DNA of 45,397 bases from Haplosporangium gracile (lineage: Eukaryota > Mortierellomycota > Mortierellomycetes > Mortierellales > Mortierellaceae), in assembly GCA_015499985.1 (NCBI GenBank), contig JAAAUF010000152.1, positions 11,799 through 57,195 of the forward strand, written 5' to 3'. A program made the translations under genes and the position numbers. The notes under the pieces are model-generated. The model did no database searches. It was not told where the DNA came from and saw only the letters and a list, made by a program, of their open reading frames with translations. This document shows, piece by piece, positions 11,443-20,668 of the stretch. Each line of letters starts with the position of its first letter. Position 1 is the stretch's first letter.

Positions 11443-11903
11443 TATTACTAGAGGTAGAGAAGTGGACGGCTTGTTGTGAATGATGGAAATGAGAAAAAAA
11501 AAATAGTTTGTCGTGAATGTTTGAGACAGTTTACGACCTGTTCCTGAAAAACAGCGGACGACAGGACAAAGAAACAACCGCGATCAAAGATGATAGATCT
11601 GCTCTGGACATGAAGATTGTACCTTCTTTCGTTGTTTATTCTTCACGCCTTGATAAACAAACAAATACATAGCGCATAACAGCCAAACGAGCACGCCCCC
11701 TCCTGCTTTCCCTCGTTAATTACAACTTTCCTTGTCTCTCCTTTCCCTTCTTCGCTCTCCGCCCAACTTTTCTCTTTCCTCACCCTCCGTTGACTACAGT
11801 CTTCGCTCAAACACAAGCAGTCCGCTTGCATTCAGTTCTTTGCCCTTCTCGAGCTTGTCGGCATTCTCGCATCCTTCTTGTCCAGTCATCCCTCAGTCAG
11901 CTA
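11443..11903. other. Intergenic, pyrimidine-rich leader-like sequence
   Basis: Downstream flank of gene B, then a C/T-rich stretch (about 11690-11890) resembling the leaders in front of intact family-1 genes. It may be a surviving promoter/leader of the copy whose relic starts at about 11904. No F-box coding sequence was found in it. Confidence 0.35.
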
Positions 11904-12274
11904 ATGCGAGTCATGGAACACTTCAAAAAACCCGTTTTGGGCGCTGGCTTCTCGCGACATTCCAGAAGCTTGACCAGCATCGACCTTTACAACTATGGAT
12001 ACGTGACGAGCAAGATCATTGCCGACATCCTTTGTGACTGCCGGGCGTTGGACGAGTTTACGGTCGATTATAGTGCGGCACCCGAGGGGTATGTTGAGAT
12101 CTTTCTGGAAGACACGATTTCCAAGCCGTGGGTTGCGCCAATCCTTCGTAAGCTCAAACTAGTCGTGAACATTGGCTCAAGCTGAAGAAGGTTGAGTTCT
12201 TCCAGAAGTCTTCGTCGTCACAGTCTAGTTTTTGGAGGCTCCAGAAGTTGCGACCGTACCTTGCCATGATGTAG
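11904..12274 (+). pseudogene. Internally deleted family-1 F-box/LRR relic
   Basis: From ATG 11904 the frame gives a 93-codon LRR piece (RHSRSLTSIDLYNYG, CRALDEFTVD, then LRKLKLVVNIGS) that aligns with the middle of gene D (RHVASLTTI, CEALEVFDVE, LRTLKLIVNIGS). It stops at 12183-12185. Immediately afterwards, in a different frame from about 12179 to 12274, LKKVEFFQKS, then LRPYLAMM, matches the extreme C-terminus of D (LKKAEFFGS, ending GLAMRSSRG). Roughly 130-140 residues that lie between these two points in D are absent, and so is everything before the middle LRRs. The join looks like one internal deletion. The 93-codon frame could still be translated, but no function can be argued. Confidence 0.7.
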
Positions 12275-12665
12275 TAGGAGTCAGAGGGAAAAAGTTTGAA
12301 ATTTGCTTTTTTCGCTTTGCATGTTTCTTTTGACCTCTGCTCGACGCCACCAAATCCAGCTGAATCGCCTGTTGGAGAAAGAAAGACACTTTTGACTTGA
12401 CTGTTCTCACATCCATACCCTTACATAAAAACTCTCACAGGCACCTGTGTGCTCTTTCCCTGTTTGCCTTGCACGTAAAAACACACTCGCACAAAAACAC
12501 CTTCCTTTTGCCTCTCATATTTTGCTTCCTTTCTACTTTGTTGGAAGCCACAATGACAAGAAAAAGTAAAAAAAAAACCCTCATTCCACTTCTTACTCTT
12601 CCTTCTTCGCGCTCTCAACTTTCCCATTCCTTCTCTTTCGTTTCATTCATCAAGCATACACCACC
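12275..12665. other. Intergenic: promoter/leader region of gene C
   Basis: No coding similarity. It holds an AT-rich CTTACATAAAAA stretch near 12420 and a long C/T-rich leader up to ATG 12666, similar in style to the other family-1 leaders. Confidence 0.4.
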
Positions 12666-14299
12666 ATGGAGTCTGCTGTCACCCGATTCTGGGACCTGCC
12701 CGAACTCGTCAAGATGGTTCTCCAATACTCTACTAGTCAAACCATCGCCAGGCTCATGAGGACCAACAGCTCACTTTATAGGAGCGGCCCCTCAGTCCTC
12801 TACCACACTATCAGCAGCTTCCAGACCTGGCGAATGTTCTCCGGCTCCGCGGGTATCAGAGGGCTCATTAAGCACGCTGAACACGTCCGGTCCATTTCTC
12901 TGGCCAGAGAATTCTGCCTTCGGTTTATCGTCGGCGTTTCATCTTCTGACTCTACCGATGCGTCGTCGTCTCGAGATGACATTGTCTTCCCGCCCTTGTT
13001 GAGCCTGACATCGTTTACCTGCGAATTGGAACGTTCCTACGGGTCCTCACACTCCCAGTCCGAGGCTACCATCAAGAGGGACGCTTTCCTGACGTCGATT
13101 GCTCGCGCCCTTCAAGACTGCCCTCGACTCATTAGCCTGCAGTTGGGCCAGTTATTCACCACCGACGAGGAGTTCATTGACTCTCTTTGCACAACATCAG
13201 TGGACTCCAGATGCTGGAGACGATCGACTTGGCCCTTCTGATCCCCAAAGTTGGTCCAAGTGACGAGATTGTGTCCAAGTTGTTCTTCAGCCTCCCACAG
13301 TCGATCAAGACGGCGAGCATTGTTGTTACTTCTCGATACGGCGAGGGCGATAGGGCAACGGACGACAACAGAACCCCAGCCGCCTTCCCGAGGCGAAAGA
13401 AGCCCCTTCGCAAGCTGACCAGCTTGCGTGCTCAGTTTCTCGGAGGTTTCGACGCCGATACGGTTCTCGCCATGATGGACCATTGCCCCGAGGTCGTTAC
13501 TCTAGAGGTCCCTGTTCTCGATCGCGGTCAGGACGAAAAATTTGTCTCTCAGCACATTGTCGATTGCTGCCCCAAGTTGGCGGATCTCTCCCTCCACTTT
13601 GACGACAGTTGCGATGTCTCCACGTCGCTGATGACCGAGATCATCAAGAGTATGCCGGAGGACACGCTCCAGTCGATCTATATTGAAGGGTACCATGACT
13701 ACGACACGAATTTAGCAGACTCTCTCCAGAAGCACTTTGGCTCACTGGTCAAGATCAAGTTTGAGGAAGCTAGACACTTTGGCGGATACTTTCTCCGGAC
13801 CATTCTCCACGGATGCCAAGTGTTGGAGGTGCTTAACGTCGATGGCAGGAGGGCAGAGTGTTTCAAGGTTCCGTTGAAGGATGTGTTGCTTTACAGGTGG
13901 GTGCCAAAGGGTCTTCGGGTGCTCCAGCTCGCGGTCAAGTTCCCCAATATGCGAGAGCTCGATGCGATGGTAATTCCAGCCAGCGTGTCCGAGTTCAAGT
14001 CCAAATCGAAGTCGGGTGTGATTACGGAGGCACAAAAGAAGGGCAGCACTCCCTTGGGCAAGCTGTACCGCAAGATCCAATTCCTGAAAAACCTCGAGAA
14101 TCTTCAATTGCAACTGTCGCTTGAGAATCGGGAGGAGAGCTTAAAGTTTACATCGTCGGGACCTGGGTTCCTGTATGGAGGCGAGGTTAAGACAGGCAGG
14201 CCTCTGTCCTATCATCGGTTCGAGACTTTGAAGGAGCTCAAGGCGAATCCTACGTATGGTTGGGACTCGGATAGTGATGATTATGCTTCTTCTTCATGA
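12666..14299 (+). pseudogene. Family-1 F-box/LRR gene C with one frameshift
   Basis: Two long frames abut. From ATG 12666 comes an F-box-like start (FWDLPELVKMVLQ, then PSVLYHTISS) and LRRs up to TTDEEFIDSL. At about 13183-13190 the frame changes by one base, and HNISGLQMLETIDLAL continues the LRRs to a stop at 14297-14299. The paralogs run straight through this point, and no GT donor lies close by, so an indel is likelier than an intron. Everything else is intact (about 544 codons in total). The C-terminus is the B/C type: GPGFLYGGEVKTGRP, then an acidic/Ser tail (DSDSDDYASSS), without the W-x(4)-WP block. With a single lesion it may be a new pseudogene or a sequencing/assembly error in a working gene. 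The expected product is an SCF substrate receptor. Confidence 0.75.
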
Positions 14300-14318
14300 G
14301 CTGATATTTCTGTTTGCA

Positions 14319-14324
14319 AATAAA
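14319..14324 (+). terminator. Poly(A) signal of gene C
   Basis: AATAAA lies 20 bp after the TGA stop of gene C (14297-14299). Confidence 0.5.
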
Positions 14325-14408
14325 TCAACGTTTTATATGCAATTTTGTGTGTATGTGGCGACCGTCTCTTCCCGTCATCTTGTTGTCAGTATGAGTCGGA
14401 TACCGCAG

Positions 14409-14838
14409 AGTCGGTTCCTGTCATAGAGCGACATTCGGGGTCATTAGCGAGGATTGGATTCACGGATTGTTTCAATATTGTGAATGGCACGATTCAGATG
14501 GTGCTTTTCGGCTGTACTGGTCTATGCCCAACAGAGATGAGGCCGATGACAGCTACGACAACGACTGTATAGTTCATAATAGTATCGATCTCCCTGGGTG
14601 CCTTGGGCTACTCTTTGGGCTGAAAAAAGCTAAAGACGCTCGAAGGGCTTGTGAATGCATCGGCGAAGGACAATGGGTTGGAAGGAGGTGCAGTGGATCA
14701 AGGAGAATTGTCCTTGATTGGAGAGAACAGGGTTTTTTTAGTAAATCGTCGAAGTTCCGGCTGTGTTTTACTTGGCTGAGGAAGCAGATGAATAACCTTG
14801 AGATGTTGTCGTCGTCGAGCAAAATTGATCATTATTAA
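14409..14838 (+). pseudogene. 3'-end relic closely related to gene D
   Basis: SVPVIERHSGSLARIGF followed by a NGTIQMVLFGC segment matches the 'ERH-x-x-SL ... TI-x-x-IL-x-x-C' region of gene D. The text then jumps to DLPGCLGLLFGLKKAK and, in shifted frames, LVNASAKD, GWKEVQWIKENCP and FTWLRKQMNNLE, all corresponding in order to the C-terminus of D. The stretch around 14680-14735 is almost identical at DNA level to 19155-19205 of D apart from a few substitutions and a short deletion. At least two frameshifts and one stop are present. An AATAAA at 14842-14847 survives. The N-terminal two thirds are gone. Confidence 0.7.
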
Positions 14839-14875
14839 GAAAATAAATATAAGTGTATCTGATGAAGGTGACAAT

Positions 14876-14885
14876 NNNNNNNNNN
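14876..14885. other. Assembly gap (10 N)
   Basis: Ten unknown bases, followed by an eight-G run. The gap lies between two decayed family-1 copies, the kind of place where tandem paralogs confuse assembly. The true size and content are unknown. Confidence 0.95.
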
Positions 14886-15360
14886 GGGGGGGGTTTTTGA
14901 TTGCTTTTTCTCTGCGTTTCAAAATCCAATTAGGTTAGTAACTTGATTTTTTATTAATTGACAAGTGATATAGGCACATTCAGGCACACGACGACTAGCG
15001 TTGGGCTGAAACTAACTGCTTCTTCTTCTTCTTTCTTCATGTTGCATTTACACCACAATACAACAACTCAAGTAAATGAACATTCTCAACTACTTCGAGT
15101 CATTCGTATCCCTTTCCACGACACAACAACAACAGCAACAACAACAACCGCTTTCCATTTACAACACCCCTTCATGCATCGACTCAGATCATTCAGCCGT
15201 CGGACGATCCTTCGACACATCCGAGCAGGTAGTCGTGCTCATCGCCATCCTCTCGAGCAAGGACTAGCTTAATTTGATGTGGACAAACAAAGACCTGAAC
15301 GTTATTATCATCACACGACTCTTTTACCGGTACCCCAAGGTCACGCTCGCCAGTAAAGGC
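14886..15360. other. Intergenic, CAA-repeat stretch
   Basis: Contains a CAA/ACA repeat at about 15120-15150. The 63-codon poly-Gln frame over it (15076-15267) does not resemble an F-box N-terminus. Near 15325 the words LFYRYP may be the very degraded end of an F-box of the copy that follows. Confidence 0.35.
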
Positions 15361-17080
15361 TAGACTTTGTCATCATTGGCGAGATATGGTCAAGATGTGC
15401 GGACTGTCTGGAGCGATCTCTGCTTCATCTGACCCTACTACAATGGTGTATTAGCCCACACGGATGAGAAATCGAGCACATCCGACGACAGTACGGGAGC
15501 TCGACTTGGCTTCCTCCTCCTAACCTCCTCCGGACCAACATTGTGCTATTTCCAATGATGACCTATTTGACGACCATGGCGTAGGCGATGAACTATGACA
15601 ATGTGAGGGAGACCTTCAAGATCATCAGCAAGAAGGTTTGAGCTCCACGCCTCGACATCGTCGCGTCCTATAACAATCAAGTGTATTGTATCGTTTCCAA
15701 CTGTTACTGTTTGAAAACTAGAGCTGGATGAAACACAGTTTCTGGACGAGCAAGACTTTTCGAGATTCGGGAAAATACTCGCAGGATCCAACAGCTTGTC
15801 CTATTTAAGTTTGAAGGTCAAAGTCGAAAGAGTTTCCCAGGATCAGATCCCGTTGGGCGTTTTCTTCAAGTGTCCGCCGTCAATCAAGCATTTTTATTTA
15901 ATATTGGACAACGATTTTAGTGACGAAATCCAGAATATCCTGGTCGGAGATGGACTGCCAAGGAATCCACGACAAAAACCGCTTCCCGATCTTATGCATA
16001 TGCATATCGCCAGCGCGTCGTCCTATGCCGACAATACCTTCAGTAGGATCTTTTTCGCACTGCCCAGCGCTGGAATTAATCCATGTGCCCTACCTTTCCG
16101 ACGACAATCCAGGAGTCGAACACATTGGCGAGGCCATCAAGAAGCATTATCCAGCGTTTTTCCACGTCGCTCAGGAATACCGGAATGATGATGACGACGG
16201 CGACTTCACCATGTTCCTTGCCATTGTCAATGACGCATGTCAGAATTCGCTCAAGACGATGCTCCTGTCATAGGTCGATGAACTTCGATGGCCCCTCCTT
16301 GAGACATTTCAGAGGCACTCGCACACTCTGAGCTTAGTCACTTTTAAGTGGAATCAGCACTTGTCTAACAAGCCCATTCAAGGGATTCTGAGCGGATGTA
16401 TGGCTCTTGAGACTTTAGCGACGATAAGTTCGGCGGTCGATGAATACAGGAGGCAGCTGCAGCTCGATCTGGAGGATGCAGTGGCGATACCCTGGACATG
16501 CACGCGGCTCAAAGTCCTTGAGCTAGCGATTAATCTTGGCGGAGACGTGGACGGAGAAGATGACGACGATTGGGATTTGGAAGCAGCTCCCTGGGACGGG
16601 AGCGAGGACTGTGCGCCATCACATCAAGATGCAGAACTGCTGAAAATCTTTTATCCTCGCGAGCTTCCGATGGCTTTGACTGAGTCTAAGCGGGAAAGGA
16701 TAAGGCCTCTGGAGAAATTGTACCGCCAGCTCGGATCTTTGCCACTTGTAGATACTCTCGAGCTTTATGTTGCTACTACGCTCGGTCGAGCAGTCGATTA
16801 CTGTTGTTGCTCGTTTCCCGGAATGTTAGTGTTAAAAGACAGGGAAAAGGGCGGACCAGAGTTTCTGAAATTCTTGGGTGGACTTAACTTGAGGCGGTTG
16901 GTTGGATCGGTTTCACCTTACACCAGGGAAACCCGTCTGGCGCTGGGGCATTCTGAGACGCAGTGGATGCTTGCGCATTGGCCGAAGCTTGAAAGGATCG
17001 AGTTTGACCCGCCTGGGAGTTCCGACTTTGAAGGACATGGAAGTTGTCGTAATAGATTGGATGACGGCTGCTTACAGTGA
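15361..17080 (+). pseudogene. Near-complete family-1 F-box/LRR pseudogene
   Basis: The first piece, SSLARYGQDVRT and then a TGA stop at 15430-15432 before PYYNGVLAH, aligns with the post-F-box segment of gene E (LARNIQHVRS, YYFNAVLAF). STWLPPP and FPMMTYLTTM match the WLPP and FPPM motifs. LRRs follow from about 15796. The frame shifts at about 16055 (before CPALELIHVPYL), and a TAG stop interrupts at 16271-16273, after which the same frame resumes (LETFQRHSHTLSLVTF) to 17080. The last part is a well-preserved C-terminus with an acidic segment (DGEDDDDWDLE) and the hallmark block (FPGMLVL, then QWMLAHWPKLERI). The lesions therefore look relatively young. The F-box has been lost or degraded beyond recognition. 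Confidence 0.75.
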
Positions 17081-17443
17081 CTGCAGTCGCAATGCCCAAA
17101 GTTGACGTTACGTGTTGTAAAAATCGACATTGCTCTCATTAAAGAAAAAAAAATACCATTGCAGACGAAAATACTCATCTTTGGTAAGCTGTGTATATTG
17201 TGGAGGTGAAAATGTAGATGCAGCACTCTTCCAAGTTACCACTGTATGCATGATACACATTGCCACATGCAAGTTTACCTTGTGATTGCGATTTCGCCTA
17301 ATTTGGATACTCGTGTAGTGGCTGCTTCAATATCAATAAAGCCAATCATACTTCGCATTTTTCCTTTCTGCTCCTTCGAACACCGTCAACATAACTTATA
17401 GTCCCCCTCCCTTCCCCCCTCTGTCTGCCAGCACTTTCCCGAC
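17081..17443. other. Intergenic: upstream region of gene D
   Basis: No coding similarity. It carries the first copy of a 29-bp repeat (17194-17222), an AATAAA-like string near 17336 and a C/T-rich leader before ATG 17444. Confidence 0.4.
17194..17222 (+). repeat. 29-bp direct repeat upstream of gene D, TIR-like
   Basis: This 29-bp sequence has the core GTGGAGGTGAAAATGTAGA. It recurs in the same orientation at 19420-19448 with 26 of 29 identical positions. The two copies bracket gene D. The downstream copy reads TA then CAGTGG, which resembles the end of a Tc1/mariner-type inverted repeat next to its TA target. No inverted partner or transposase was found, so this may be a solo element end. 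Confidence 0.5.
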
Positions 17444-19303
17444 ATGGACACAGTCTGCGACCGGTTCTTCAGGGCGACTGAGCTCGTGGCCATGGTTGCC
17501 ATGCTCCTGCCCAAAAAAAGCATTGTGCATCTCATGTTGACCAGCAAAAGACTGAACAGGATCTCCTCGCCATACCTCTACCGCACCCTCGATCTCGGAA
17601 TTCTTCACAAGGCGCTTTGTACTTCACCGGATGCCCTCCTAGCTCTTTCTGCGCGGTCGCATTCGGTACGAGACATCATTATGTCTGAAGGCTTTTTCTA
17701 CCAATATTATCGCGGAATACTTGCTTTTCAGGACTTGCAGTGCATGGTTTCAGGTACTTTTCCAACACTACCACCATGGCTCCCTCCAGTCGACTTTCGT
17801 ATCACCCTGGTGGTTCCGTTCCCGCCCATGAGCGAACTACAGGCACTCTCCTGCACCACCGGTTGGCACTTTCGCAGCGAGACCCCTTCCCTCTCCGCGC
17901 TCTATCACAACGGCGGTTATCTTGCCCAGGTCTGCTTTGTGGTCCAGTTGAGCTCACGCTTGACGCGCATGACTTTAGAAGACCTACCCATGTTTTGGAT
18001 GGACGACATCAACCTTCTTGCGCGGACGCTTAACGGCCTGACTCAGTTGCGGGAACTCTACACCAGCCTTTATTCCACTGCCGAGGTCTTCGACCACGCC
18101 ATCCCGGCCATTTTTTTCAGTCTTCCCCAGACGATCAAGATATTCAATCTTCGTCAAGAGTTCATTTCCAATGACAACGGCCCTTTAACAACCGACAGAG
18201 GCGTCAGAACGATTCACAACCCGGTGGAAAGGCGACAAGAGCCACTGCTTCAGTTGACTCGCTGGCAGGTGCAAACTGCCAAAGGTTTCGCAATCGAGAC
18301 CTTCCAATCCATGATCCAACAGTGCCCGGCGCTCGTCGAGATAGAGATCCCCAAGATCCAGGCATTCCCAGATGACTTTTGCGACATTCAAACAGGATTG
18401 GCACAGTTTATCGTCAACCGATGTGCTAGCCTACATACCCTCATTCGGTACGACGATACGCATGACCAAGAGGGTGGGATGGCAATGAAAATTATGGATA
18501 TTATGCCGCAGGACACACTAAGGGCATTCGAATTCAAAGACTTCCTGGAAATTCCAGGAGAGCTGGGAGGTACCATCGAACGACATGTCGCCTCCCTGAC
18601 GACCATCATCATTCTGTACGCGGAGTTAGCCGAGGATACCATCCTGTCAATCCTGGCCACTTGCGAAGCACTGGAGGTATTCGACGTCGAGACCGAAGCT
18701 GGCTACTACTCGGATTGTGAGGTGCATCTACAGAATCTCGTTGTTATCCCTTGGGCGTCGGCAAGGCTTCGGACGCTCAAACTCATTGTCAACATTGGTA
18801 GCACAGAAATCATCAGGTCACCGATTTACTTACGAGATGCGCCAGTTCTGCTGTCGGTCGAGGAGCAGGATCAACTGTCGCTGCTGAAGAGTTTGTATGA
18901 GCGGATCGGATCGTTGACAGAGCTGGAGCATTTGTCGCTGTGTATCAGTGCGCCAGACGACTACTTCGAGGACGAAGACGAAAATAATGAAGATGAGATT
19001 GACTGGGACCGCTACGTTTTTCCAGGCATGCTGACATTGGACGGCGACAAGGCCAAGGGTCTCCCTGGATACCTTGAGCTGCTGTCTGGACTCAAGAAGT
19101 TGAAGACCCTCGAAGGGTTTGTGAATGCGGTGGCAAAGGAGACGAAGGCTACTATGGGTTGGAAGGAAGTGGAGTGGATCAAGGAGAATTGGCCTTGCTT
19201 GAAAAAGGCAGAGTTCTTTGGCAGTTTATCAGAGGTTCGGCCTTGTTTCGCTTGGTTGAGGGAGCAAATGCCTGGTCTTGCCATGCGTTCGTCGCGAGGT
19301 TAA
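17444..19303 (+). CDS. Family-1 F-box/LRR protein (gene D), 619 aa
   Basis: An intact single-exon gene. ATG 17444 is the first ATG of the frame, follows a C/T-rich leader and puts the F-box at the family position. Residues 7-50 are F-box-like (FFRATELVAMVAML, then SKRLNRISSPYLYRTL). Next come the WLPP and FPPM landmarks (WLPPVDFRITLVVPFPPM) and irregular LRRs (MIQQCPALVEIEIP; CEALEVFDVE; RLRTLKLIVNIGS). An acidic loop (DDYFEDEDENNEDEIDW) lies at about 503-519. The hallmark C-terminus follows (FPGMLTL, LPGYLELLSGLKKLKTL, then WIKENWPCLKKAEFF). Role by family: substrate receptor of an SCF ubiquitin ligase, target unknown. The gene sits between two copies of a 29-bp direct repeat. The relics at 11904 and 14409 share several D-specific residues, so D may be their closest living relative here. 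Confidence 0.85.
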   Translation: MDTVCDRFFRATELVAMVAMLLPKKSIVHLMLTSKRLNRISSPYLYRTLDLGILHKALCTSPDALLALSARSHSVRDIIMSEGFFYQYYRGILAFQDLQCMVSGTFPTLPPWLPPVDFRITLVVPFPPMSELQALSCTTGWHFRSETPSLSALYHNGGYLAQVCFVVQLSSRLTRMTLEDLPMFWMDDINLLARTLNGLTQLRELYTSLYSTAEVFDHAIPAIFFSLPQTIKIFNLRQEFISNDNGPLTTDRGVRTIHNPVERRQEPLLQLTRWQVQTAKGFAIETFQSMIQQCPALVEIEIPKIQAFPDDFCDIQTGLAQFIVNRCASLHTLIRYDDTHDQEGGMAMKIMDIMPQDTLRAFEFKDFLEIPGELGGTIERHVASLTTIIILYAELAEDTILSILATCEALEVFDVETEAGYYSDCEVHLQNLVVIPWASARLRTLKLIVNIGSTEIIRSPIYLRDAPVLLSVEEQDQLSLLKSLYERIGSLTELEHLSLCISAPDDYFEDEDENNEDEIDWDRYVFPGMLTLDGDKAKGLPGYLELLSGLKKLKTLEGFVNAVAKETKATMGWKEVEWIKENWPCLKKAEFFGSLSEVRPCFAWLREQMPGLAMRSSRG

Positions 19304-19320
19304 ATGATATCTAGAGCGTT

Positions 19321-19326
19321 AATAAA
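19321..19326 (+). terminator. Poly(A) signal of gene D
   Basis: AATAAA lies 17 bp after the TAA stop of gene D. Confidence 0.55.
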
Positions 19327-19419
19327 ACAATGTACTGTGCCTGAATATGGATTTTGAGCTTGTTTGTCCCGTTTGTCTCCCCCGTGGCGGACGAAATTAT
19401 TTAGCTTTCATATGTCTCC

Positions 19420-19448
19420 TATACAGTGGAGGTGAAAATGTAGACGCA
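19420..19448 (+). repeat. 29-bp direct repeat downstream of gene D, TIR-like
   Basis: Second copy of the sequence at 17194-17222 (26/29 identical), in the same orientation, about 115 bp after the stop of gene D. It reads TA followed by CAGTGGAGGTGAAAATG, the layout of a Tc1/mariner element end next to its TA target. Direct copies 2.2 kb apart around one gene could also mark the ends of a duplication unit. Confidence 0.5.
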
Positions 19449-19740
19449 TTAGTTTTCATCATCTCTCCTATCTTTCTGTGTCTTTGAGCATTTCGATGCA
19501 CATCATCGGTAGCACTTTACTTCGCGCGAAAAGAACAGAACCCGCCCCTGAAGAAGCACGTTTGCAAGTATCAACTGTGAGAACAAATGAGGAAAGAAGT
19601 GAAAAGTAGACGTTTATTCACGCAGCGGTTTTTGTTAAACACCTTTCATCTCTCACATATCAGCAAGTACTCATTAGGTTAGGGTGCCTTTCATGACTGG
19701 GACAAGCAGTTGTGGGAAGTCGGGAGTTCGAAGATCAATT

Positions 19741-20106
19741 TCAGGTTTTAGCTTCAACAACAAATTCAATAGTCCAGTTCCAAGGCCCGTGACACGTTTG
19801 AGCTTCTTCGGTTTGCTCAATCCGCTCCAATTTTGGCCAACTCTTGACCATCCATTTGATCTCCTTCTTGGCCATCGTCTCTGCAATCTTTTCAAACTCG
19901 ATGCTGGCCATACCGCATATCTTCTTCAAGTCTTTGGATCCTCTGAGGCAGCTCAGGTATGCTCTATGATCTGGAGTTCCGTCACTCAGGGTCATCAATT
20001 GGGGGAGCGCAGTTATGCCGGAACTTGACTTAGGTGAGTAGGTCGTAAAAACCGACACCTCCAGTTGCAAGAGCGACGCGATTTGTTGATAGAACTTTTC
20101 CAACAT
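19741..20106 (-). pseudogene. Inverted 3'-end relic of a family-1 gene
   Basis: On the minus strand, 121 codons from ATG 20106 read LEKFYQQIASLLQLEVSVF, then LSCLRGSKDLKKI, a degenerate GMASIEFEKIAETM and IKWMVKSWPKLERIEQ, which is the family-1 C-terminal portion in order. The frame is open, but the F-box and all central LRRs are missing. All other family-1 sequences in the window are on the plus strand. It abuts a plus-strand relic starting at about 20134, so an inversion junction lies between them. Confidence 0.7.
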
Positions 20107-20133
20107 CTCCTATCGCTCCAGATCCTTGTCCAA

Positions 20134-20376
20134 GGATTCTGCGTCCTCCTGCTTGCAAAGATGAAGGTGTTGAAGGCTCTTCATGGGTTGGTCAATCTGT
20201 ACACAGAGGAGGCTTGCTTGATAATCGGTCAGAACGAGATGGAGTGAATGATTGAGAACTGGCCGCAATTGCAACATGAAGGCTTTGGGCCTTGGATACA
20301 TGAACCGAAGCGGGAATGCTATGTTTGGCTACTCAAGCACCACGATGGGCTTCGCAGTTGTCATCCCGACGAGTAG
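20134..20376 (+). pseudogene. 3'-end relic of a family-1 gene, nonsense mutation
   Basis: GFCVLLLAKMKVLKALHGLV, then YTEEACLIIGQNEME, a TGA at 20245-20247 exactly where the family has Trp, then MIENWPQLQHEGF and YVWLLKHHDGLRS to a TAG at 20374-20376. This is the last ~80 residues of a family-1 protein in one frame apart from the nonsense codon (TGG to TGA). It begins within 30 bp of the inverted relic on the minus strand. Nothing N-terminal to this block is present. Confidence 0.7.
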
Positions 20377-20668
20377 AGGTGTTCATTTTCAACTTTGCCA
20401 CCAATTTTTCTTTTTACGCCAAATGAAATCATTTGATGCGCGTACGAGTCTATCTGTAGCAAGGGACTAACCATGATGAAACGACTTTTTGCCTAAGGCG
20501 GCGGTGGTATCTAGTTAAAGTCGCGAGAACACAAAGAGCGGGTGAAGAACGCGTTCATCATATCGCTCCACGAGTGACTGTCAAATGACGCCTTGCTGCA
20601 ACTTCAAAAATCAAAGTTAAAGACATCATCTCTCTCCAACAACCATTCACTCACCACCCCTTCAAGTC

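Larger units (their letters stand above)
19304..19740. other. Intergenic downstream of gene D
   Basis: Contains the poly(A) signal of D and the second 29-bp direct repeat (19420-19448). No other coding similarity was noticed before the minus-strand relic. Confidence 0.4.

Noticed and set aside
13183..13241. Intron joining the two frames of gene C
   Set aside because: No GT donor with a matching branch and AG acceptor sits at the break, and the protein alignment needs no removed sequence, only a one-base correction.
15076..15267. 63-codon frame with a Gln run
   Set aside because: The Gln run comes from a CAA repeat; there is no F-box start and no continuation into the pseudogene that follows.
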